Assembly (NCBI RefSeq): GCF_001884235.1
Contig: NZ_MAOI01000123.1
Span: 264,121-328,120, forward strand
DNA: 64,000 nt
Origin: Bacillus paramycoides
GTDB taxonomy: Bacteria; Bacillota; Bacilli; Bacillales; Bacillaceae_G
Direction: 5' to 3'
The notes beneath the pieces were generated by a model. The model did not search any database and was not told where the DNA came from. It saw only the letters and a list, made by a program, of their open reading frames with translations. This document shows positions 7,956-16,462 of the stretch, piece by piece. The position numbers were made by a program, and so were the translations under genes. Within the stretch, counting starts at the first letter, position 1. Each line of letters opens with the position of its first letter.

Positions 7956-8690
7956 TTATTTCTTATTAAATCCTTTCTCACTCAAAAACTCTTTCATATG
8001 CATTCTCTTCTCTTTGGCCATAAATGAACTCATTGATTCAGTCCATGTTACTTTTTTTTGATTTGACGATCTTTCTTTATAATACGCGCTCATCGTATCA
8101 TCGTATTCGTTTAACAATTCATCATATTTCTTTTCATTATATCCATTTTCATGAAGAATGGCTGCTACTGGTAACCGCGGTTTAACTCCATGATCTTCAT
8201 CTGGTACACCGACTGTCATTCCGAACACAGGATATACTTTATCCGGTAAATGAAGCAATTCGCTTACTTCTTTCGGGTTATTACGAATTCCACCGATATA
8301 ACAAATACCGTATCCTAATGATTCTGCTGTAAGTGCTAAGTTTTGTGCAAAAAGTGAAGCGTCTACCGTCGCAACGATAAAGTCTTCCACCCCTTCATGT
8401 TTTATCTCTGTACCATGTTTTTCACATGCAATTTCAAGTCTCTTTAAGTCTGCACAACAAACAAAGAATGCTGCGCAATCTTTCACATGACGATTTCCAG
8501 ATAGCTCAGCTAATTTAACTTTTAGTTCCTTATCTGTTACATAAATAACCGAGTACGCCTGGACAAAATGTGAAGAAGCGGCATGCTGAGCAGCTTGCAC
8601 CATTCTTTCCACTACATCTTTTGAAATTGGTTCTTCTTTATATTTACGAACTGAAACGTGTTGCTCCATTTTATGTATAATCTCATTCAT
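7956..8690 (-). CDS. NADPH-dependent oxidoreductase / nitroreductase (NfrA family)
   Basis: A 244-residue flavin reductase of the nitroreductase superfamily. SVRKYKEEPISKDVVERMV is the FMN phosphate-binding N-terminal motif, and SLGYGICYIGGIRNNPKEV the second conserved block typical of the NfsA/FRP/NfrA group. I start at the ATG at 8690, which follows AAGGAGGGA; an upstream in-frame start would put the ribosome-binding site inside the gene. Such enzymes reduce quinones, nitro compounds or disulfides with FMN and NADPH. It is monocistronic. Confidence 0.87.
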   Translation of the reverse strand: MNEIIHKMEQHVSVRKYKEEPISKDVVERMVQAAQHAASSHFVQAYSVIYVTDKELKVKLAELSGNRHVKDCAAFFVCCADLKRLEIACEKHGTEIKHEGVEDFIVATVDASLFAQNLALTAESLGYGICYIGGIRNNPKEVSELLHLPDKVYPVFGMTVGVPDEDHGVKPRLPVAAILHENGYNEKKYDELLNEYDDTMSAYYKERSSNQKKVTWTESMSSFMAKEKRMHMKEFLSEKGFNKK

Positions 8691-8763
8691 AAAAATCCCT
8701 CCTTTTTTCTCTCCATAATGAAAAATTAACATATCTTTTTCATTATTCACAACTTATAAGCAC

Positions 8764-8799
8764 AAAAAGAGCAATTCTTTGCGAATTACTCTTTTTTTT
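8764..8799 (-). terminator. Terminator-like hairpin
   Basis: AAAGAG-C-AATTC / GAATT-A-CTCTTT with A/T runs on both sides. It lies downstream of the DUF4870 gene and could serve either strand. Confidence 0.6.
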
Positions 8800-8878
8800 A
8801 AGTGTCTTTTGTTACGGTAAATGAAATTATATCGACGTTTCGACAAATAACGACGGATTTATATGATAGTAATTCTTG

Positions 8879-9196
8879 TTAATCCGCTTTCAAAACTTTA
8901 ATACCTTTAACAATATTCCAAATGAAATAGTAAATCCCTACAAGAATAAACACTGCATACGTTATAATCATCCCAATTCCAACGCTCTCAGACTGATTGA
9001 AGCTTAAGCCGTATACTCCTGATAATGCTAATCCACCAAATAGGATTACATACGGGAAAACGTGGGACCAAAATGCTTTTTTTGCATGATATTTCACTTC
9101 ATCTTCCGCAACGAAATAAACGATAATTGGCAGTAAAAATGGTGCAAAAAAGATACTAAAGTAACATAGCGAAGATAATATATTATTCCCTTTCAT
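8879..9196 (-). CDS. DUF4870-type small membrane protein
   Basis: A 105-residue protein with three hydrophobic helices and the DUF4870 pattern: SSLCYFSIFFAPFLLPIIVY, then EDEVKYHAKKAFWSHVFPY, then YAVFILVGIYYFIWNIVKGI. The start is the ATG at 9196, after TTAGAGGTGAATCGT; an in-frame GTG three codons upstream lies within the ribosome-binding site. The role of the family is unknown. Confidence 0.78.
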   Translation of the reverse strand: MKGNNILSSLCYFSIFFAPFLLPIIVYFVAEDEVKYHAKKAFWSHVFPYVILFGGLALSGVYGLSFNQSESVGIGMIITYAVFILVGIYYFIWNIVKGIKVLKAD

Positions 9197-9307
9197 ACGA
9201 TTCACCTCTAAAGTTTTTTGTTACCTTCATTATGTCAGGAAACCACTTTAGAAACTATCGCTTTACCTTTCATTAAGATGACATATTTGTAAGATTTACA
9301 TTAAGGT

Positions 9308-9336
9308 AAATCCCACCTAAAATTTCAGGTGGGATT
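9308..9336 (-). terminator. Terminator-like hairpin after the DUF218 gene
   Basis: AATCCCACCT / AGGTGGGATT perfect 10-bp stem with an 8-nt loop; only a short T-tract follows. Confidence 0.6.
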
Positions 9337-9344
9337 CAAGTTGA

Positions 9345-9923
9345 TTATATTCGATTTAATAACCAATATTGTGTGATTGCTAAATATTCTCTAACGTTCG
9401 ATTGGATGATAATTGGTTTCGGTGTTTTTGCCGGGAGACCTTCTAATGTTAATCCTTGTTTTTCCGCAATCTTTTTCGCTCGAAACATATGAAAATCGTT
9501 CGTTACAATCATCCCTTTTTTCATATTTTCTGAGATAAGAGGTTTTGAGAATTTAATATTTTCATCCGTACTCGTCGAACGGTCTTCCATTATTATTCGG
9601 TCTTCTGCAATATTTTGTTTCATTAATCCTTGTTTCATTGCTAAAGCTTCTGAAATATCTTCGCCTTTTCCTCGCCCTCCAGATACGATAGCAATTGTTT
9701 TCTCATGTGATTTTAAATACTCAGCTGCTTTATCGATACGATATTGCAGTGAATAAGACGGTTTCGTTCCATTTACTTTCGAGCCTAGTACAATCATGTA
9801 ATCCACTTCATCTGGTGCTTTCATATGACCATGCTTATAAATGTTATATTGTAAAAATCCCACATAAACAGCGCAAATCATCAACATAACTAAACTATAC
9901 TTAATAATTTTTTTCTTTAGCAT
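9345..9923 (-). CDS. YdcF/DUF218-family membrane-anchored protein
   Basis: A 192-residue protein with an N-terminal membrane anchor (residues 8-24) and a DUF218 domain: DYMIVLGSKVNGTKPSYSL, IAIVSGGRGKGEDISEALAM, DRSTSTDENIKFS and IVTNDFHMFRAKKIAEKQG. SanA/YdcF-type proteins are linked to envelope functions, but the reaction is not established. AGGAG precedes the ATG. It is divergent from the DUF421 gene at 10082. Confidence 0.83.
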   Translation of the reverse strand: MLKKKIIKYSLVMLMICAVYVGFLQYNIYKHGHMKAPDEVDYMIVLGSKVNGTKPSYSLQYRIDKAAEYLKSHEKTIAIVSGGRGKGEDISEALAMKQGLMKQNIAEDRIIMEDRSTSTDENIKFSKPLISENMKKGMIVTNDFHMFRAKKIAEKQGLTLEGLPAKTPKPIIIQSNVREYLAITQYWLLNRI

Positions 9924-10081
9924 TCACATATACTCCTATTTTCTCTATTTGTTCATCATAATATCCACTAAGTCGTTTGTATACAGATAAATTCCAATTC
10001 AGTCTAAATTCCCCTCTAAAAGTAATATTTATCATATCTTTGGGAATAGTAAGTACAACTTCGCACGAAGGAGTGTACATA

Positions 10082-10747
10082 TTGCTCGTCTTTTTATGTA
10101 ATGTATCGTTCTTTTTTATTTTATTTTTAATATCACTTAAGTTATTAGGGAAATCCGCACTAGCACAACTAACTCCTCATGATTTTGGCGCAATTATCTT
10201 TTTATCTTATTTGGCCTTTCAAGCGATACCAGTCGACGGTGCTTTGCAAGCTTTTTCCGGCATGGTTGCCATTACATGCTTACATCTACTTCTTACAAAG
10301 CTAAGCTTATTAAATAAATTGAATCGCTTCATTCTCGGGCATCCCATTATTTTAATAAAACATGGAGATATTATTTTTGAAAACCTAAAGAAGAGTAGAT
10401 ATCCAATTGCCGAATTACTATCCAACCTCCGTGTTGCAGGCTATCCGAGTGTTCATGAAATTGAATATGCAATTTTAGAAGCAAATGGATCTATAAGTAT
10501 TTTGCCAAAAAGAGAACTCATACCATTGACTCCGAAAGATATGAATATAGATGTTAAGTATTCTGGATTACCAATTGCTCTTATCGTTGATTCACAAATT
10601 CAATACGATAACTTAAAGCTAATCCATAAAAATGTAAAGTGGTTACATGCAGAGTTACAGGCGAAAGGCGTTACAAATATTAAAAACGTTGCTTTCGCTT
10701 CTGTGCAGGAAACAGATGGATCTTTTGCTATTAGTTTAAAGGAATGA
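10082..10747 (+). CDS. DUF421-family membrane protein (YetF type)
   Basis: About 221 residues with hydrophobic helices at the N-terminus and the family motif LKLLGKSALAQLTPHDFGAI, followed by a soluble C-terminal domain (LGHPIILIKHGDIIFENLKK, YAILEANGSISILPK). I prefer the TTG at 10082, eight bases after GAAGGAG, over the ATG at 9977: the preceding 35 residues do not belong to the family and the resulting length matches other DUF421 proteins. In Bacillus such proteins are often sporulation-associated, but no function can be read here. Confidence 0.75.
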   Translation: MLVFLCNVSFFFILFLISLKLLGKSALAQLTPHDFGAIIFLSYLAFQAIPVDGALQAFSGMVAITCLHLLLTKLSLLNKLNRFILGHPIILIKHGDIIFENLKKSRYPIAELLSNLRVAGYPSVHEIEYAILEANGSISILPKRELIPLTPKDMNIDVKYSGLPIALIVDSQIQYDNLKLIHKNVKWLHAELQAKGVTNIKNVAFASVQETDGSFAISLKE

Positions 10748-10783
10748 AAAAATCCCCTTAATTATTTTCAAGGGGACTTTTTT
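10747..10783. terminator. Bidirectional terminator between DUF421 and MATE genes
   Basis: AAAAATCCCCTT / AAGGGGACTTTTTT stem with a loop of about 9 nt, between two convergent genes. Confidence 0.85.
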
Positions 10784-10784
10784 A

Positions 10785-12140
10785 TTATATTGCTTCTTTC
10801 TTTCCCGCCAAGTTTAATGGAACAGGATGTTTCATACGATTCATCGTAAATACAATGATTGCTGTCAATATTTCTGCTACTGGCATAACGAGCCAAATTC
10901 CATTTACGCCAAATAATTTCGGCATAATCCATAACAGTGGGATAATAAATAGTAAACCACGGCTCAAAATAATAAGAACTGATTTTGTCGTTTGTCGCAC
11001 AGATTGGAAATATTCACCATACACAATGTTATAGCCTAAAAATACATATTGGATAAAGAATAAACTTATACCTGTTAACGTTAACTCCAATAGTTCTGGG
11101 GATTGAACATCAAATAAACCAATTATATATTTCCCGAAGAATAAACCAACAACAATTGCTACGCCTCCGAGTACAACTGCAATTTTCACAGCCAACCGTA
11201 ATCCTTCACGCAGTCTTTCTGGTAAATTTGCACCATAATGGAAACTAGCAATAGGTTGTAATGCGGCACCAACACCGAAGAATAATAGTAATGTCATTGC
11301 ATGAATACTATTGACCATCGCATAAGAAGCGACACCTACTTCTCCTGCATATTGAACAAAAGCAATATTAAAACCAACCGTTACAATCGCTACTGTAATT
11401 TCAGTTGTAAAGCTCGGGAAACCAATCACCATAATTTGTTTAACCGTATCCCATTCAAAATGGAATTTCGTCCACTTTAAAACACTACTTTTTCTAAAGA
11501 AGTGAGTTAATAATACTAGGAAACCAATTGCTGCCGAAAGAATAGTCGCTGATGCAGCACCTGTTACGCCCCATCCAAAGATGAAAATAAAGATATAGTC
11601 AAAGATAATGTTCAATACAGCTGTTACGACAAGACCTGCCATTGCTAAATTAGGATTTCCATCGTTACGTATAAATGTACTTAAAATATTTTCTAAAACA
11701 TATATCATTCCAAATGTTAATAACACGTGTAAATAGTCTAACGCATATGGTAAAATCACTTCATTTGCACCAAACAGATATGCTAAATCTTCTATTCTCC
11801 ATAAGCAAATAGCCGCTAAAACACCTACGATAATAACTGCCACTGTCATAGATTGAGTAAAAATAGATCTTGCTCTTTCTAATTTATTTTCACCTAGTGC
11901 AATAGAATATAGCGTTGCTCCACCCATTCCAATCCATAATGAGATAGAGAAGAAAATTGAAAACGCTGGAACAGCCACGTTTACTCCTGCTAAACCGTTC
12001 GCTCCAACTCCTCTACTAATCATGACCGCATCAATCATGATATTCACTGACATTAATACCATCCCAAGAACTGCTGGTATTAAATACGAAATAAATAAAC
12101 TTTTTATCGGTTTTTCTCTTAATTTTTCTGTTGCTTCCAT
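10785..12140 (-). CDS. MATE-family multidrug efflux transporter
   Basis: A 451-residue, roughly 12-helix transporter of the MATE (NorM/DinF-like) family: LFISYLIPAVLGMVLMSVNIMIDAV at the start and internal MVNSIHAMTLLLFFGVGAALQP. MATE proteins export cationic drugs using Na+ or H+ gradients. I use the ATG at 12140, after AAAGGAG. The longer frame to 12206 would begin inside the promoter's -35 box. The gene is controlled by a MerR-type promoter, and the MerR gene lies immediately upstream. Confidence 0.88.
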   Translation of the reverse strand: MEATEKLREKPIKSLFISYLIPAVLGMVLMSVNIMIDAVMISRGVGANGLAGVNVAVPAFSIFFSISLWIGMGGATLYSIALGENKLERARSIFTQSMTVAVIIVGVLAAICLWRIEDLAYLFGANEVILPYALDYLHVLLTFGMIYVLENILSTFIRNDGNPNLAMAGLVVTAVLNIIFDYIFIFIFGWGVTGAASATILSAAIGFLVLLTHFFRKSSVLKWTKFHFEWDTVKQIMVIGFPSFTTEITVAIVTVGFNIAFVQYAGEVGVASYAMVNSIHAMTLLLFFGVGAALQPIASFHYGANLPERLREGLRLAVKIAVVLGGVAIVVGLFFGKYIIGLFDVQSPELLELTLTGISLFFIQYVFLGYNIVYGEYFQSVRQTTKSVLIILSRGLLFIIPLLWIMPKLFGVNGIWLVMPVAEILTAIIVFTMNRMKHPVPLNLAGKKEAI

Positions 12141-12175
12141 ACTAATATGCTCCTTTTTCTCAACGCTCTGTTCAC

Positions 12176-12206
12176 AGTTTAAACCTTCAAGTAACTTGAA
12201 GGTCAA
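12176..12206 (-). promoter_or_regulatory. MerR-type promoter with 19-bp spacer and perfect dyad
   Basis: Minus strand: -35 TTGACC and -10 TAAACT are separated by 19 bp, the over-long spacing characteristic of MerR-activated promoters. The spacer contains the perfect dyad ACCTTCAAGT-T-ACTTGAAGGT (12183-12203). It lies between the MerR gene and the MATE gene it should drive. Confidence 0.85.
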
Positions 12207-12230
12207 TAGAGAATTGAAAAATATATAAGC

Positions 12231-13073
12231 TTATTGTTTATTTATTTTTTTAGCAACAGGTATTTGAATTTCCGTTACTTGCTCCTTCGGATTTTCTGTT
12301 ACAGACCAATCAATTAACGCAAGCTCAAGCGCATCTCCGCACACTTCGTATCCTTCGTTATCAATGTGCTTTAATAATTCCGTATACGTTTCATCTGTTT
12401 CTTCATATGGTCCATGATGATAAGAACAAGCAAATATCCCTTCTTTTATTTCATCTGAAGTATGTACTTGAAAAGGCATGTAATCCAATAGAATAAACAC
12501 ACTGTTATATGCTTGAAACTCATTTTGAAGTAATGCTTTTTTTGAAACTGTTACACCGATATCTCCTGAAAATAAACTATTATCAATTTGCTTTATATTT
12601 TTTTGCAGCGAATGGATATAATACTCAAACATATCATCCGTTGTATTAGGCGCAACTGCAATTGCTGTGATTTTTCGTTTCGATATCTTTTTATAAATAA
12701 TTTGATTCGCTTCTGATCTCGTCGCCTTCTTCATTAAATGGATTTTATGTTCCATTTTTGCCAAAGCATACTCGATTTCTCTTTGCTTTTTCAGCATCAT
12801 TTCTTGTTGTTTTTCAAGTAAATTCAGCGCATAAGAGGGGTTTCGTTCATCAATATATTTCTTGATTTCCTTTAACGGGATATTCAATTGGCGTAAAAAT
12901 TTAATCGTATCTAATAGTGAAAACTGATCAATTGTGTAATAGCGATAATTGGTTTGAGGGTCAACAGTTGACGGATGAAAAATACCTTTCTCATCATAAT
13001 AACGTAATGTAGATTCCGCTATATTATGCATTTTCGCCATTTCTCCAATTGTAAAGCGTTGATTTAATAACAT
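12231..13073 (-). CDS. MerR-family regulator with GyrI-like ligand domain
   Basis: A 280-residue activator. The N-terminal MerR winged helix reads RFTIGEMAKMHNIAESTLRYYDEKGIF, followed by NYRYYTIDQFSLLDTIKFLRQLNIPL and a coiled-coil (about residues 80-115). The C-terminal half resembles the BmrR/GyrI-like effector-binding domain (GIFACSYHHGPYEETDETY), which binds cationic or aromatic drugs. I start at ATG 13073, after TGGAGAAAG. It lies 90 bp upstream of a MATE pump whose promoter has the MerR 19-bp spacer, so it is very probably that pump's drug-sensing activator. Confidence 0.87.
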   Translation of the reverse strand: MLLNQRFTIGEMAKMHNIAESTLRYYDEKGIFHPSTVDPQTNYRYYTIDQFSLLDTIKFLRQLNIPLKEIKKYIDERNPSYALNLLEKQQEMMLKKQREIEYALAKMEHKIHLMKKATRSEANQIIYKKISKRKITAIAVAPNTTDDMFEYYIHSLQKNIKQIDNSLFSGDIGVTVSKKALLQNEFQAYNSVFILLDYMPFQVHTSDEIKEGIFACSYHHGPYEETDETYTELLKHIDNEGYEVCGDALELALIDWSVTENPKEQVTEIQIPVAKKINKQ

Positions 13074-13211
13074 TTTTCTTTCTCCATTCATTATATGTAA
13101 GCTTTATTACTTCTTATTATATAGCTATATCCCCCGTTTCTAAAACGAATCCTCTCATGAAAACCTACTATTTTTCCGTTGATTTTTTATAAAATATATT
13201 ATATATTAATT

Positions 13212-13246
13212 ACAGGTTCAAATTACAAGTTCAAAAGAACCTGTAA
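13212..13246 (+). repeat. Inverted repeat upstream of gerN
   Basis: TACAGGTTC and GAACCTGTA flank a 17-nt spacer about 100 bp before gerN. It could be an operator or leader hairpin; there is no clear assignment. Confidence 0.35.
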
Positions 13247-13341
13247 AAAGACCCTTTGTTTAATGTAATTTTACATATCATCATTAAGCAAATTCCGAGA
13301 AATCGTTTAATAAAAATACAAAGTGATAAGGAGAGGATCAG

Positions 13342-14505
13342 ATGGAATTCGAATTTTTCTTTCAAATCGCACTTATTTTATTAAGTACAAAACTTGCTGG
13401 CGACCTTAGCGTAAGATTAGGTCAACCTTCTGTACTTGGTAAATTAATTGTCGGTATCGTTATCGGTCCAGCTGTATTAGGTTGGATTGAGAATTCAGAA
13501 CTTCTAACACAATTAAGTAACGTCGGGGTTATTCTTTTAATGTTTATGGCTGGACTTGAAACAGACTTAAAAGAATTAAATGAAAACCGTAATTCTTCTT
13601 TAGCAGTTGCGGTTGGAGGTATCGTTCTTCCATTCGTAGGTGGTTATGTTGCCGGTCTTGTTATGGGAATGGAACAAGGGAACGCTGTCTTTTTAGGATT
13701 ACTTCTATGTGCGACAAGTGTTAGTATTTCCGTTCAAACACTTCGCGATTTAGGTAAGATGAAAACACGTGAAAGTACAACAATGCTTGGAGCAGCTGTA
13801 TTTGATGACATTCTTGTTGTTATTTTATTAGCATTTGCAATGAGCTTCTTAGGTACAGATGATGTTAATTTAACAATGATTATCTTGAAGAAAGTAGTAT
13901 TCTTCGCTTCTATTATTTTAATCGGATGGAAAGGTGTTCCAGCGATTATGCGTTGGTTATCACCACTTCGCGTATCTGAGTCTATCGTAAGTGCAGCACT
14001 TATCATCTGTTTCTCATTCGCATATTTCGGCGAACTATTAGGAATTGCTGGTATTATCGGTGCTTTCGCAGCTGGTATCGCTATTTCTCAAACGAACTAC
14101 AAACATGAAGTAGAAAAGAAAGTAGAACCAATCGCTTACGCTATGTTCGTACCAGTCTTCTTCGTTAGTATCGGTATGAATATTACATTTGACGGTATTG
14201 GTGATCAAATTTGGTTCATCTTAGCATTAACAGTAATCGCTGTATTAACGAAACTAATCGGTTGTGGATTCGGTGCACGAATGACTGGATTTGATGCAAA
14301 GTCTTCTGCAATTATCGGTGCTGGAATGGTTTCTCGTGGTGAAGTTGCTCTTATCATCGCAGGAACAGGACTTTCTTCTGGTCTATTAGCACAAGACTAC
14401 TTTACAGCCATCGTTATTGTTGTTATTTTAACTACAATGATTACACCACCAATGTTAAAATACACTTTTGGTGCAAAAGATAAAGCAATGAAAGCAAGTA
14501 AATAA
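13342..14505 (+). CDS. gerN: GerN-type Na+/H+(-K+) antiporter
   Basis: A 387-residue, 11-12 helix cation:proton antiporter of the CPA2 (KefB/NapA) family: QPSVLGKLIVGIVIGPAVLG, GVILLMFMAGLETDL, AAVFDDILVVILLAFA (the conserved Asp pair) and AGMVSRGEVALIIAGTGL. The length and sequence fit B. cereus GerN, which supports inosine-triggered spore germination. A paralog (GerT) exists in the species, so the symbol is likely rather than certain. AAGGAGAGG precedes the ATG. It is monocistronic, with a 15-bp terminator. Confidence 0.82.
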   Translation: MEFEFFFQIALILLSTKLAGDLSVRLGQPSVLGKLIVGIVIGPAVLGWIENSELLTQLSNVGVILLMFMAGLETDLKELNENRNSSLAVAVGGIVLPFVGGYVAGLVMGMEQGNAVFLGLLLCATSVSISVQTLRDLGKMKTRESTTMLGAAVFDDILVVILLAFAMSFLGTDDVNLTMIILKKVVFFASIILIGWKGVPAIMRWLSPLRVSESIVSAALIICFSFAYFGELLGIAGIIGAFAAGIAISQTNYKHEVEKKVEPIAYAMFVPVFFVSIGMNITFDGIGDQIWFILALTVIAVLTKLIGCGFGARMTGFDAKSSAIIGAGMVSRGEVALIIAGTGLSSGLLAQDYFTAIVIVVILTTMITPPMLKYTFGAKDKAMKASK

Positions 14506-14517
14506 GTTTAATATAAT

Positions 14518-14558
14518 AAAAGGAGATTCCTATCTTATAAAATAGGAATCTCCTTTTT
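14518..14558 (+). terminator. Rho-independent terminator of gerN
   Basis: AAAGGAGATTCCTAT / ATAGGAATCTCCTTT perfect 15-bp stem with an 8-nt loop and a T tail. Confidence 0.9.
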
Positions 14559-14568
14559 CATTTCATCT

Positions 14569-14847
14569 TTAAACAATCGCATTCGTTTTTAACCATTTTT
14601 CAAAAATAGTTCGTACTTCCTCATCATCGATATCATCACTAAATGAATATACTTTTATACCATAGTCATCTATATATTCACCTAGCTTCATTTTCTCCCC
14701 CTTTTTATAAAAATCGTCTGCCTCATATTGTGGAATATAAGCATCCCAAATTGGTTCATTTATTCTTTTGTATGCGGTCACTTCTAAATCATGCCCATCT
14801 TCATAATAGCCAATGTGATAATGTTGGTTAAAATCATACTTATCTAT
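14569..14847 (-). CDS. Conserved hypothetical protein with apparent ATA start
   Basis: I do not recognise this family. The frame encodes about 92 residues of acidic, Tyr-rich sequence (DKYDFNQHYHIGYYEDGHDL near the start, KKGEKMKLGEYIDDYGIKVY further on). A short version could start at GTG 14781, but it has no ribosome-binding site. The coding-like frame continues upstream to ATA at 14847, which lies exactly 7 nt after AGGGGG. No ATG, GTG or TTG is in frame at that place. The gene thus uses a non-standard start, has lost its start codon, or contains a sequencing error. Confidence 0.55.
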   Translation of the reverse strand: MDKYDFNQHYHIGYYEDGHDLEVTAYKRINEPIWDAYIPQYEADDFYKKGEKMKLGEYIDDYGIKVYSFSDDIDDEEVRTIFEKWLKTNAIV

Positions 14848-14920
14848 TAATACACCCCCTAATCAAAATAATAAACAAAAGCGAGCCTTATATTACAGCT
14901 CGCTTCTCTCGTCCTAGTTA

Positions 14921-16270
14921 CTAAATACGTTCCATAGCTGTCTTCAACGTTCCAACAACAAAGGCAATTTCTTCACTTGAAATAATAAGCGGCGGCGCTA
15001 ATGTTAAGACGTTATTATAACCTGCTGTTGTCATACCGTTTCGTCCGATAATGAGCCCTTTTTCTTTACAAGCATTTACAACACTTGCGATTTTGTCGTT
15101 ATCAATTGGTTCTTTCGTCGCTTTATCATTTACTAGTTCAATTCCAACTAATAGCCCTTTCCCTCTAATATTCCCAACAAGCGGATGTTCCCCAATTTCT
15201 TCTTTTAATTGATCTAATAAAAGTGAACCCATTTGTGCAGAGCGCTCAATTAAATTTTCATTTTCCATAATCTCTAAATTTTTAAGCGCTAATGCACAAG
15301 CAGCTGGATTTCCACCAAATGTATTTATATGTCTGAAGAATTCATATTCTCCCGTTCCTTTAAATGCTTCATAAATTTCTTTTTTCACAGCTGTTGCTGA
15401 TAATGGTAAGTACGCGCTCGTAATACCTTTTGCCATTGTAACGATATCCGGCTTAACGTCATAATTCATAAATCCAAATGCCTTTCCTGTACGGCCGAAA
15501 CCACAAATAACTTCATCACTAATAAGTAGTGCACCGTGTTTTTGACACGTTTCATGAATCGCTTTCATATAGTCTTGTGGCGGCATTAAAATACCTCCAC
15601 CTGTAATAATCGGCTCCATTATAAATCCGGCTATCGTTTCGCTTAATTCCCACGTCATAACACGATCTACTTCTTTCACACACTCTACATCATAAATATT
15701 TTGCGATTCCATTTCTGGCATACGGTAACAATCCGGAGGCGTTACATGTAAAAATCCTGATGCAAATGGCTCATATTGGTATCTGCGCTGCGCTTGTCCA
15801 GTCGCCGCCATCGTTGCCATTGTATTTCCGTGATAACCACGATAACGTGACATAAATTTATAACGATGTGGTTCACCTTTTTGAGCATAATATTGCTTTG
15901 CTATTTTAAAAGCCGTTTCATTCGCTTCTGATCCACTATTAGAGAAGAATATAACATACTCTCCACCAAGCCACTCGTTTAACTTTTCAGCGAGCTTAAT
16001 TGCTGGTTCATGTGATTGTGACATCGGAAAGTATGACAATGTTTGCAATTGCTTATAAGCTGCCTCTGCGAGCTCTTTTCGCCCATATCCGCTATTTACA
16101 CACCAAAGACCACTCATACCATCTAAATATCTTTTTCCTTGTATATCTTCAACCCAGCACCCTTCTGCTTTTGCTCCTACCATTGTACTACTCGGGCTAA
16201 AGGGACGCATTCCGTGCCAAACATATTGCTCATCTTTTGCTAATAATTCATCTGTTTGTTTTGTTTTCAT
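14921..16270 (-). CDS. Class III (omega-amino acid:pyruvate) aminotransferase
   Basis: A 449-residue PLP enzyme. FFSNSGSEANETAFKIAKQY binds the PLP phosphate, LISDEVICGFGRTGKAFGF carries the Asp that contacts the ring nitrogen, and TMAKGITSAYLPL contains the Schiff-base Lys. It resembles the beta-alanine/omega-amino acid:pyruvate transaminase subgroup. I start at ATG 16270, after AAGGTGGAAGAAAGG; a 35-residue upstream extension is not family-like. It lies downstream of an acetate-type symporter operon but ends independently. Substrate uncertain. Confidence 0.88.
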   Translation of the reverse strand: MKTKQTDELLAKDEQYVWHGMRPFSPSSTMVGAKAEGCWVEDIQGKRYLDGMSGLWCVNSGYGRKELAEAAYKQLQTLSYFPMSQSHEPAIKLAEKLNEWLGGEYVIFFSNSGSEANETAFKIAKQYYAQKGEPHRYKFMSRYRGYHGNTMATMAATGQAQRRYQYEPFASGFLHVTPPDCYRMPEMESQNIYDVECVKEVDRVMTWELSETIAGFIMEPIITGGGILMPPQDYMKAIHETCQKHGALLISDEVICGFGRTGKAFGFMNYDVKPDIVTMAKGITSAYLPLSATAVKKEIYEAFKGTGEYEFFRHINTFGGNPAACALALKNLEIMENENLIERSAQMGSLLLDQLKEEIGEHPLVGNIRGKGLLVGIELVNDKATKEPIDNDKIASVVNACKEKGLIIGRNGMTTAGYNNVLTLAPPLIISSEEIAFVVGTLKTAMERI

Positions 16271-16419
16271 CCTTTCTTCCACCTTCCATAACAACTTATT
16301 TTTCACAAAGCTGCGCTGGTCCCATGATGAGTTAAATTTCTCCCTGCCTATTTTCATTCCACAAAACCAAGACAAATCCTACCAAAAATAAAGTAATATT
16401 TATAAGAAAATGACAAAAG

Positions 16420-16462
16420 AAAAAGGAGCTTTTCTTATAATTCGAAAAGCTCCTCTTTTTTA
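16420..16462 (-). terminator. Rho-independent terminator after the symporter gene
   Basis: GAGGAGCTTTTC / GAAAAGCTCCTTTTTC stem with an AATTATAA loop. The stop codon of the symporter touches its edge. Confidence 0.85.

Noticed and set aside
12022-12228. Plus-strand ORF across the MATE start and MerR promoter
   Set aside because: It is antisense to the MATE gene and crosses a clear promoter/operator; there is no ribosome-binding site.
16271-16375. N-terminal extension of the class III aminotransferase, and a T-box-like GGGACC stretch in it
   Set aside because: The extension is not family-like and precedes the ribosome-binding site. The GGGACC stretch lacks the other T-box elements.
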